From Acidimicrobiia bacterium (GTDB lineage Bacteria; Actinomycetota; Acidimicrobiia; Acidimicrobiales; Ilumatobacteraceae): DNA of 13,444 nucleotides. Location of the stretch: contig RFOJ01000011.1 in assembly GCA_009926705.1 (NCBI GenBank), positions 1 to 13,444 of the forward strand, in the 5' to 3' direction. The notes beneath the pieces are model-generated. The model saw only the letters and a list, made by a program, of their open reading frames with translations, did no database searches and was not told where the DNA came from. The position numbers and the translations under genes were made by a program. Below, piece after piece: positions 8,171 to 13,444 of this stretch. Each line of letters begins with the position of its first letter. Positions within the stretch are counted from its first letter, which is position 1.

Positions 8171-8779
8171 GTGACGGAACTGCGGGAGCATTGGCAGGCG
8201 GCTTACTCGGAAAAGGCCGTCGACCAACGATCGTGGTCGAGCGATGCAGACGTGTCACTTCGCCTCATTCAGCGATACAGCTCACGATTCGACGCCCGCA
8301 TCGTTGATGTCGGCGGAGGTGCGTCGCCGTTGGCACACAGGCTGATTGAAGTCGGTTACCTCGATGTGTCGGTAGTGGATATCTCGCAGCAAGCACTCGA
8401 CGAAGCGCGCATGGCCACGCCGTCAGGTTCGCGAGTGACTTGGATGTGTACCGACATTCGAGAGTGGACGCCCGCTCGTAACTACGACGTATGGCACGAC
8501 CGGGCAGTGCTGCACTTTCTCGTCGACGAAGATGATCGTCTGCGATACGCGCGACTGGTGACCGAGGCGCTCAACAAAACGGGAATTCTCATCGTTGCCG
8601 CATTTGCCGAAGACGGGCCCGAGATGTGTTCAGGATTGCCCGTTCGTCGCGCGACTCAGGACGGCCTCGTCGCGCTCTTTGGGGATGGGTTTTCGGTCGC
8701 GGATCGTTTTCGCGAGATGCACCGCACCCCGTGGGGGAGCGAGCAGCCTTTCAATTGGGTGATTCTCCGCAGACACTGA
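8171..8779 (+). CDS. Class I SAM-dependent methyltransferase, substrate unknown
   Basis: This 202-residue cytoplasmic protein has a Rossmann-type methyltransferase core. Motif I is DVGGGASPL (46-54), an acidic loop DIS (70-72) ends strand 2, MCTDIREW (92-99) gives the adenine-contact region, and DVWHDRAVLHFLV (106-118) is the post-I motif region. CSGLPVRR (153-160) and the EQPFNWVILRR ending match a widespread small bacterial family often labelled methyltransferase type 11/12 or TehB-like. Those family members, as I recall them, usually have SWYQ or SWFQ near residue 21; here it reads SWSSDAD. The start is GTG with no strong ribosome site. It stands alone between a terminator and a convergent aminotransferase gene, so context gives no substrate clue. 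Confidence 0.82.
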   Translation: MTELREHWQAAYSEKAVDQRSWSSDADVSLRLIQRYSSRFDARIVDVGGGASPLAHRLIEVGYLDVSVVDISQQALDEARMATPSGSRVTWMCTDIREWTPARNYDVWHDRAVLHFLVDEDDRLRYARLVTEALNKTGILIVAAFAEDGPEMCSGLPVRRATQDGLVALFGDGFSVADRFREMHRTPWGSEQPFNWVILRRH

Positions 8780-8826
8780 GCAGGTGTACGGAACGCACGG
8801 CGCCCGCTGACGATGTCGGCAAACAA

Positions 8827-8841
8827 CGTCGTCTCACGACG
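8827..8841 (-). terminator. Probable terminator of the aminotransferase transcript
   Basis: Read on the minus strand, CGTCGT-GAG-ACGACG is a perfect 6-bp stem with a 3-base loop, followed directly by TTGTTTGCC. It lies 10 bases beyond the restored stop of the aminotransferase gene and between two convergent genes. That position fits a terminator. The stem is short and the T-run interrupted. Confidence 0.5.
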
Positions 8842-8851
8842 CTGCGACCGA

Positions 8852-10196
8852 CTAACCGACGTAGTGCTTGTCGGCGATGTTCAGTGCTTCGTCCAAGATG
8901 GCGATGCCAGCACGAATGTCGGCTTCGCTCGTGGTGCACGGCGGCACCACGTGGATGCGGTTGAAGTGTGTGAACGGCCAGAGAACCTTGCTGCTTGCAG
9001 AAGGCGACTATCTCGGCCATCGGCTTGGCGTCAGCGCCTGCGGCGTTGAACGGCACGTAGGGCTGGCGCGTCTCGCGGTTGCGCACGAGTTCGATCGCCC
9101 AGAACATGCCGATTCCGCGCACGTCACCCACCGACGGGTGTTTGTCTTTCAGACGGTCGAGTTCGGGGCCGACGACGTTCTCGGCCATCTTGCGCACGTG
9201 CTCGAGAATCTTTTCTTCCTTGAAGATGTTGATTGACGCGACGGCAGCAGCGCAGGCGAGCGGATGGCCCATGTAGGTGAGCCCGCCCGGGTACACGCGC
9301 TCTTTGAACGTGTCGGCGATCTTCTGGCTAATGACCACGCCGCCGAGCGGCACGTAGCCGGAGTTCACGCCTTTCGCGAAGCAGATGAGGTCGGGGGTGA
9401 CGTGCCACTTGTTGACCGCAAACCACTCTCCGCAACGACCGAAACCGGCCATCACTTCGTCGCACATCATGACGATGCCGTACTTGGTGCACAGGTCGCG
9501 AACGCCCTGCAAATAGCCCTCAGGTGGAACGAGGATGCCGTTCGTGCCGACGACGGTTTCGAGACCAATCATCGCGACGGTGTGCGGGCCTTCGACCATC
9601 AGCACGTCTTCGAGGTGCTGCAAGGCGCGCTCGCATTCTTCTTTTTCGTTGGATGAGTGGAATGCCGAGCGATACGCGTAGGGGCCCCAGAACTTCACTG
9701 CGCCGGACGCGCCCGTCTCGTTGGGCCAGCGGCGCGGGTCGCCGGTGAGAGCGATGGCGCCCGATGTCGAGCCGTGGTACGAGCGGTACATCGTGAGCAC
9801 CTTGTGGCGTCCCGTGTGCAGTTTTGCCAGACGCACTGCATTTTCGGCAGCCTCGGCGCCGCCGTTGGTGAAGAAGACCATGTTGAGGTCACCCGGCGCT
9901 ACTTCTGCAATCAATCGGGCTGCTTCGGAGCGCATGTCGTTGGCGTGGAACGGTGCGATGGTGCACATCTTCGCGGCGTAGTCCTGGATTGCCTTTACGA
10001 GCTTGGGGTGTTGGTGGCCGATGTTGACGTTCACCAGCTGGCTCGAGAAGTCGAGGAACTTCGTGCCGTTCGAATCCCAGAAGTACGAGCCTTCAGCGCG
10101 TACGACGTCGACCGGGTCGATCAGTCCTTGTGCCGACCATGAGTGAAACACGTGCTTGCGGTCGTCGAGATATGCCTTCGTCTTCTCATTTGCCAT
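8852..10196 (-). CDS. Class III (PLP) aminotransferase, frameshifted near the 3' end; candidate beta-alanine transaminase
   Basis: This is a PLP-dependent fold-type I transaminase of the class III group. The main frame gives NGGAEAAENAVRLAKLHTGR (111-130), SYHGSTSGA (139-147), the cofactor Asp246 in MMCDEVMAGFGR, the Schiff-base Lys275 in CFAKGVNSG, and PGGLTYMGHPLACA (303-316). It is intact to codon 404 (KQQG). It then runs into 77 junk residues that overlap the methyltransferase gene by 29 bases on the opposite strand. Deleting one A of 8984-8985 restores LWPFTHFNRIHVVPPCTTSE and a normal ending KHYVG with TAG at 8852-8854 (447 residues, usual length). Either the gene is a recent pseudogene or the base is a sequencing error. 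Its likely role, moving the amino group of beta-alanine or beta-aminoisobutyrate to a keto acid, is inferred from context; taurine and other omega-amino acids are alternatives. Confidence 0.88.
8981..8987 (-). other. Frameshift site in the aminotransferase gene
   Basis: On the minus strand the bases read GGTTCTC. Codon 404 (GGT, 8987-8985) is followed by one surplus T, and codon 405 should be CTC (8983-8981) followed by TGG CCG. There is no long homopolymer and no slippery heptamer with a downstream structure that I can see, so programmed frameshifting is unlikely. Confidence 0.85.
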
Positions 10197-10251
10197 AGAG
10201 CGAGCCTAGTTACGGTCGCAGTCAGCGTGGTTGTCGGCGAAGCCCGTGGAG

Positions 10252-11535
10252 TTACGGGTGCAGGCCGCGCAGTTGGTGCGCGTCAGCCAGCGCCTTCACG
10301 CCGAGCACCGACGCCGCCGCGCGGTAGGTGAGGCCGTTCTCCATCGAGAACGTGTGCAGTCGCTTGAACACTGCGCGCATCGTGTTGACCACCGACGCAT
10401 TGACCTCGTCTTCGTCCCACTGCAAGTGTGCGTAGTTCTGGCACTGCTCGAGGTACGAGCACGTCACACCGCCGGCGTTTGCATAGATATCAGGCACCAC
10501 GATGACGCCACGATCGTTGAGCACCTCGTCGGCGGCGGGGGTGAGGGGGCCGTTGGCACCCTCGATCACGTACTTCGCAGTGAGGGAGACCGCCTCGTCT
10601 TTGTCGACTGCGCCGCCCAACGCGCATGGCATGGCGATGTCTGATGGCAGCTCGAACACTTTGGCTGAACTCTGCACTCCGCGCGCAATCACTTCGCCGA
10701 CTCCTGCATCGACCACACTGCCGGCGCCGCTCTGCGTCGCATGCATCAACGCCTGCACGTCGAGACCTTTCTCGCTGGCGATCACGCCGCCGACATCGGA
10801 GACTCCGACGATCTTCGCACCCCAGCCAGCGGCGAGTCGTGCGGCCCACATGCCGACGTTGCCGAAACCTTGGATGACGATTCTCTTGCCTTCAAGTGAC
10901 GTGCCGTTTGCTTGGCACACAAGCGATGCCGCCTCGACGACTCCGCGACCGGTCGCCGAGTCGCGCCCGAGTGAACCGCCGAGTGCGAGCGGCTTGCCGG
11001 TCACAACGCCTGGCACCGCGTGCCCGATGCCGATGGAGTACTGGTCCATCACCCAAGCCATGACCTGGGCGTTCGTGCCGACGTCGGGTGCTGGCACGTC
11101 TTTGTCGGGGCCGAGGAAGGCAAAAATCTCCGACACGTAACGACGGGTCACACGCTCGAGTTCGCGCGGGCTGAGTTCTTTAGGGTCGACCGCGACGCCG
11201 CCTTTTGCGCCCCCGAGTGGCAGGTTCATGAGTGCGGTCTTGAGCGACATGGCGACCGCGAGCGACACGGTCTCGTCGCGATTCACCGACGGGTGGTAGC
11301 GAATGCCGCCCTTTGCCGGACCACGGGTGATGTTGTGCTGCACCCGCCAGCCGGTGAACCGGGTCCTCGACCCGTCATCACGGCGGATGGGGATCGACAC
11401 CTCAAGCACCCGCCTCGGGGCAATGAGCGTCTCGATGACGCCGTCTTCGAGGTTCAGCCAGCGACCCGCTTCGCGCATCCGGAACTCGATGGATGCGAGC
11501 GACTGGTCGTGCTGGGACGTGTCGGGTGGGTTCAT
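10252..11535 (-). CDS. gdhA: Glutamate dehydrogenase (Glu/Leu/Phe/Val dehydrogenase family)
   Basis: This 427-residue cytoplasmic enzyme interconverts glutamate and 2-oxoglutarate plus ammonium with NAD(P). Visible are the substrate-binding Lys75 in GPAKGGIRYHP, the catalytic Lys111 in LPLGGAKGG, Asp151 in PAPDVGTN and the dinucleotide-binding GFGNVG (223-228). The size matches hexameric GDH of about 420-450 residues. The start at 11535 (MNPPDTSQ) is preferred over the frame's first ATG at 11610. The extra 25 residues there are Arg/Phe-rich and unlike the family, and they would cover the operator region. No clear ribosome site precedes 11535; a 7-bp hairpin lies just upstream. The aminotransferase follows 55 bases downstream on the same strand, so the two may be cotranscribed, with GDH recycling the transamination glutamate. 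Leucine dehydrogenase is less likely given the AKGGIRYHP and GGAKGG contexts. Confidence 0.9.
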   Translation of the reverse strand: MNPPDTSQHDQSLASIEFRMREAGRWLNLEDGVIETLIAPRRVLEVSIPIRRDDGSRTRFTGWRVQHNITRGPAKGGIRYHPSVNRDETVSLAVAMSLKTALMNLPLGGAKGGVAVDPKELSPRELERVTRRYVSEIFAFLGPDKDVPAPDVGTNAQVMAWVMDQYSIGIGHAVPGVVTGKPLALGGSLGRDSATGRGVVEAASLVCQANGTSLEGKRIVIQGFGNVGMWAARLAAGWGAKIVGVSDVGGVIASEKGLDVQALMHATQSGAGSVVDAGVGEVIARGVQSSAKVFELPSDIAMPCALGGAVDKDEAVSLTAKYVIEGANGPLTPAADEVLNDRGVIVVPDIYANAGGVTCSYLEQCQNYAHLQWDEDEVNASVVNTMRAVFKRLHTFSMENGLTYRAAASVLGVKALADAHQLRGLHP

Positions 11536-11546
11536 CAAAGTGATTC

Positions 11547-11564
11547 GACGACATCGTTGTCGTC
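11547..11564 (-). promoter_or_regulatory. Inverted repeat in the gdh leader
   Basis: GACGACA (11547-11553), TCGT, TGTCGTC (11558-11564) is a perfect 7-bp inverted repeat with a 4-base centre. It ends 12 bases upstream of the gdh ATG. It could be a leader RNA hairpin or a dimeric regulator site. No ribosome site is visible between it and the start codon. Confidence 0.4.
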
Positions 11565-11572
11565 TTGACGAA

Positions 11573-11578
11573 ATGTTA
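11573..11578 (-). promoter_or_regulatory. Possible -10 element for gdh
   Basis: Read on the minus strand this is TAACAT, matching the actinobacterial TANNNT -10 pattern. The implied transcript start near 11566 gives a leader of about 30 bases. No -35 match is seen; the place where one would fall is covered by the 11-bp repeat array. Confidence 0.3.
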
Positions 11579-11579
11579 G

Positions 11580-11628
11580 GCGACGCAAAGAAAACATTGT
11601 GGAAACACATACCTCACAGCCGTGAAAC
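11580..11628 (+). promoter_or_regulatory. GlnR-box-like 11-bp repeat array between gdh and amt
   Basis: Five half-sites ending in AC occur at exact 11-bp steps: GCGAC (11580-11584), AAAAC (11591-11595), GAAAC (11602-11606), CTCAC (11613-11617) and GAAAC (11624-11628), each separated by 6 bases. The last four fit the GlnR layout known from Streptomyces, gTnAC-n6-GaAAC-n6-GtnAC-n6-GAAAC: both b half-sites are perfect and both a half-sites keep the AC. The site lies between amt-glnK and gdh, which are classic GlnR targets. It would cover the -35 area on both sides. Other OmpR-family regulators (PhoP) also use 11-bp repeats, so the assignment is likely but not certain. Confidence 0.65.
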
Positions 11629-11638
11629 CTGGGTGTTC

Positions 11639-11644
11639 TACGGT
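11639..11644 (+). promoter_or_regulatory. Possible -10 element for amt-glnK
   Basis: TACGGT fits TANNNT and begins 10 bases after the last GAAAC half-site. No -35 consensus is seen at the right distance, as expected for an activator-dependent promoter. The predicted leader would be about 65-70 bases. Confidence 0.3.
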
Positions 11645-11684
11645 CTCTGACAGCCGAGCCAACGTCGTCTCCGCCGTACATCAC

Positions 11685-11699
11685 TCCGCATGATGCGGA
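11685..11699 (+). other. Hairpin in the amt leader
   Basis: TCCGCA (11685-11690), TGA, TGCGGA (11694-11699) is a perfect 6-bp inverted repeat with a 3-base loop, 6 bases upstream of the ribosome site of amt. It has no T-run. It may affect mRNA stability or translation. Confidence 0.35.
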
Positions 11700-11705
11700 C
11701 CGAAC

Positions 11706-11712
11706 AAGGAGG
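11706..11712 (+). promoter_or_regulatory. Ribosome binding site that supports a TTG start for amt
   Basis: AAGGAGG ends 5 bases before TTG at 11718 and 14 bases before the in-frame ATG at 11727. The spacing favours TTG, although the ATG three codons later would cost only MRF. Confidence 0.65.
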
Positions 11713-11717
11713 ACACG

Positions 11718-13088
11718 TTGAGATTCATGGACACTGATCCCGTCACGCTGCTGGGCCAGCAAGTGAGCCTGATGTGGATTGTCATCGGAGCCGCGCTAGT
11801 CATTTTCATGCAGGCTGGTTTTGCGCTCGTCGAGACCGGATTCTGCCGGGCCAAACACGCTGCACATGTGGTGGCGACCAATTTCGCAATCTTCGGCTTG
11901 GGGTTCGTCGCCTTCTTCTTTGTGGGCTTCGCATTTGCATTCGGTGGATTTTCTTACTCGGCCTTCGGCATGGAGGCTCCGGTCGGCAAAGCACTTCTCG
12001 GAAGCGGTGACTGGGTCTTTCTCTGGCAAGGCGGGTGGGCGCTCGCGAGTGATGCGATCACTCCTGCTGCGCTCGGATTTTTTCTCTACATGGTTGCGTT
12101 CATGGACACGACTGCGACCATTCCGACCGGCTCGATGGCCGAGCGCTGGAAGTGGAGCAGCTTCTGCGTATGGGGCGTCTTCTGTGGCGCCATCTACTAC
12201 CCGCTGATGGCTGCCTGGACGTGGGGCGGCGGTTGGTTGGCGAAGACTTGGAGCACCATGTCGCTCGGTGCTGGCTACGTTGACTTCGCCGGTTCAGGAG
12301 TCGTGCACCTCACCGGAGGTGTTGCCGCGCTGACCGGTGCCATCGTTCTCGGACCTCGTATCGGGAAGTTCTCCAACGACGGCACGCCCCGTGCGATTCC
12401 TGGACACCACATCCCGATGGCGATGCTCGGGACGTTCATTCTTTTGTTCGGATGGTTCGGCTTCAACGCCGCCAGCACGTTCGCCGCGACGGACGTACAG
12501 CTCGCCACCGTCGCGACGAACACTGCGATCGCCGGAGCGTTCGGTGCGGTCACCGCGATGCTCTGGATCACTCGTCGAGTCGGCAAGCCTGACCCAGGAA
12601 TGATGGCCAACGGCATGCTTGCGGGTCTGGTCGCAATCACCGCTCCATGCGCATTTGTCGCTCCGTGGGCCGCCGCCGTCATCGGCATCATCGCAGGTGT
12701 GCTCGTCATCGAAGCAGTCTTCTTCGTTGAACGACGGCTCAAGGTGGACGATCCCGTCGGAGCAATCGCCGTGCACGGTGTGAACGGTGCATTCGGGGCA
12801 CTCGCTGTGGGAATCTTCTCGGATGGTCGGTACGGAGCCGCTTGGAACGGTTCGGCGGTCGAAGGCGTGAAGGGAGCGTTGTACGGTGACTGGGGGCAAC
12901 TCGGGGCGCAAGCTCTGACGGTCGGAGTCATCCTCGTCGTCAATGGGGCGCTCTCGTACGGTTTCTTCAAGATTCAGAACACGTTCACGAAGGGCGGAAT
13001 TCGTTCGAAGGAAGAAGATGAAATCCAAGGACTGGACCTGCCGGAAATGGGTGTCCAGGCCTATCCAGAGTTCACGGTTACTCGCTAG
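11718..13088 (+). CDS. amt: Ammonium transporter (Amt/AmtB)
   Basis: This 456-residue integral membrane channel of the Amt/Mep/Rh family takes up ammonium and works as a trimer. About eleven hydrophobic segments are visible. The first (VSLMWIVIGAALVIFMQAGF, 16-35) leads into ALVETGFCRAKHAAHV, the usual N-terminal signature. Conserved Asp189 in the YVDFAGSGVVHLTGG stretch and the twin pore histidines His197 and His353 (GAIAVHGVNGAFG) are present. WFGFNAAST (246-254) is the family GWFGFNxxS motif. The cytoplasmic tail, with GIRSKEEDEIQGLDLPEMG, matches the regulatory C-terminus that docks PII. The TTG start is chosen from ribosome-site spacing. glnK follows 7 bases downstream. Expression is probably under the 11-bp repeat array upstream. 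Confidence 0.96.
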   Translation: MRFMDTDPVTLLGQQVSLMWIVIGAALVIFMQAGFALVETGFCRAKHAAHVVATNFAIFGLGFVAFFFVGFAFAFGGFSYSAFGMEAPVGKALLGSGDWVFLWQGGWALASDAITPAALGFFLYMVAFMDTTATIPTGSMAERWKWSSFCVWGVFCGAIYYPLMAAWTWGGGWLAKTWSTMSLGAGYVDFAGSGVVHLTGGVAALTGAIVLGPRIGKFSNDGTPRAIPGHHIPMAMLGTFILLFGWFGFNAASTFAATDVQLATVATNTAIAGAFGAVTAMLWITRRVGKPDPGMMANGMLAGLVAITAPCAFVAPWAAAVIGIIAGVLVIEAVFFVERRLKVDDPVGAIAVHGVNGAFGALAVGIFSDGRYGAAWNGSAVEGVKGALYGDWGQLGAQALTVGVILVVNGALSYGFFKIQNTFTKGGIRSKEEDEIQGLDLPEMGVQAYPEFTVTR

Positions 13089-13095
13089 GGGGAAA

Positions 13096-13434
13096 ATGAA
13101 ACTCATCACCGCAATCATCAAGCCGTTCAAGCTGGACGACGTGAAAGACGCCCTGAAAGCGGCCAACGTCACCGGTATCACCGTCACCGAGGTTCGCGGG
13201 TTCGGCCGTCAAGGCGGGCACGTCGAGACGTACCGCGGCGCCGAATACAAGGTTGACCTCATCCCGAAAGTGCGACTCGAGATGGTCGTCGAAGACGCGG
13301 TCGCTGATCGAGTCGTCGAGACGATCGTGAAGAGTGCGGGCACCGGCAAGATTGGCGACGGCAAGGTGTGGATCACCGACGTCTCGCGCGTCGTGCGCAT
13401 CCGCACGGGGGAAGAAGGCCGAGACGCGATTTAG
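13096..13434 (+). CDS. glnK: PII nitrogen regulatory protein (GlnK/GlnB)
   Basis: This 112-residue trimeric signal protein binds ATP/ADP and 2-oxoglutarate, and in the GlnK role plugs the ammonium channel when nitrogen is plentiful. The T-loop is residues 37-55, with YRGAEY (46-51) and the modifiable Tyr51 (adenylylated in actinobacteria, uridylylated in proteobacteria). Gln39 in GRQGG contacts 2-oxoglutarate in homologues. The B-loop is TGKIGDGKVW (83-92), and Arg101 and Arg103 lie in the C-terminal nucleotide-binding part. Length is exactly that of the family. The ATG follows a GGGGG run (13088-13092) at short spacing. The same frame is open further upstream inside amt, but that part has no PII similarity. 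The amt-glnK order makes GlnK more likely than GlnB. Confidence 0.96.
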   Translation: MKLITAIIKPFKLDDVKDALKAANVTGITVTEVRGFGRQGGHVETYRGAEYKVDLIPKVRLEMVVEDAVADRVVETIVKSAGTGKIGDGKVWITDVSRVVRIRTGEEGRDAI

Positions 13435-13444
13435 CGTCGAGGCC

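Noticed and set aside
8751..10196. Reading the aminotransferase as an intact 481-residue protein
   Set aside because: The last 77 residues have no family similarity and overlap another gene, while a one-base change restores the exact conserved tail in a neighbouring frame.
10243..10258. Terminator between gdh and the aminotransferase gene
   Set aside because: CCCGT/ACGGG is a 5-bp stem overlapping the gdh stop, with no T-run on the minus strand. It is too weak to call.
10252..11610. Upstream ATG start for glutamate dehydrogenase at 11610
   Set aside because: The added N-terminus (MCFHNVFFASPNISSRRQRC) is unlike the family, has no ribosome site, and would place the coding region inside the promoter/operator region.
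12943..13434. Longer PII protein starting inside amt
   Set aside because: The residues before 13096 are an out-of-frame reading of the amt tail. The 112-residue form has the exact family length and a GGGGG run upstream.

Overview
The window looks like chromosomal DNA of a GC-rich actinobacterium. The evidence is a G/C-biased third codon position, GTG and TTG starts beside ATG, an F420-type luciferase-like oxidoreductase, an 11-bp-phased GlnR-like operator in front of amt-glnK, and a lipoprotein with a Glu/Thr-rich linker. A deep-branching group such as Acidimicrobiia (Ilumatobacter-like) is my guess. No rRNA or other phylogenetic marker is present to prove it. I see no insertion sequence, phage gene, CRISPR array, tRNA or rRNA. 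No gene-free stretch exceeds about 190 bases.

Region 1 (1-8010, all + strand) reads as one catabolic and uptake operon for reduced pyrimidines. It contains the 3' end of a nitrilase-family beta-ureidopropionase, then dihydropyrimidinase (hydA), CoA-acylating (methyl)malonate-semialdehyde dehydrogenase (mmsA) and an LLM-class, probably F420-dependent, oxidoreductase. A four-gene ABC importer follows: permease, ATPase, permease, and a ThiY/NMT1-like lipoprotein. Coupling is tight. The LLM and first permease genes overlap by ATGA, and the first permease and ATPase genes by GTGA. A hairpin precedes the binding-protein gene, and a strong GAAA-capped terminator hairpin (8053-8082) closes the unit.

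Region 2 (8171-8779, +) is a single class I SAM-dependent methyltransferase gene of unknown substrate.

Region 3 (8852-11535, - strand) holds glutamate dehydrogenase followed by a class III aminotransferase that could carry out the beta-alanine transamination. The aminotransferase has a one-base frameshift near its 3' end. Removing the extra base at about 8984 restores a normal C-terminus.

Region 4 (11718-13434, +) is amt-glnK, the ammonium channel and its PII regulator. It is divergent from gdh. The 182-bp gap between them holds the window's most interesting regulatory signal, a four- or five-unit 11-bp repeat matching the GlnR box layout.

Together the genes describe a nitrogen- and carbon-scavenging island. 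A pyrimidine-like compound is imported and its ring opened. The ureido product is hydrolysed to beta-alanine or beta-aminoisobutyrate plus CO2 and NH3, the amine is transaminated, and the semialdehyde is converted to acetyl- or propionyl-CoA. Ammonium handling (GDH, Amt, GlnK) sits next door, probably under global nitrogen control. The usual first enzyme, dihydropyrimidine dehydrogenase, is not in the window. The LLM/F420 enzyme is a speculative candidate for a redox step.
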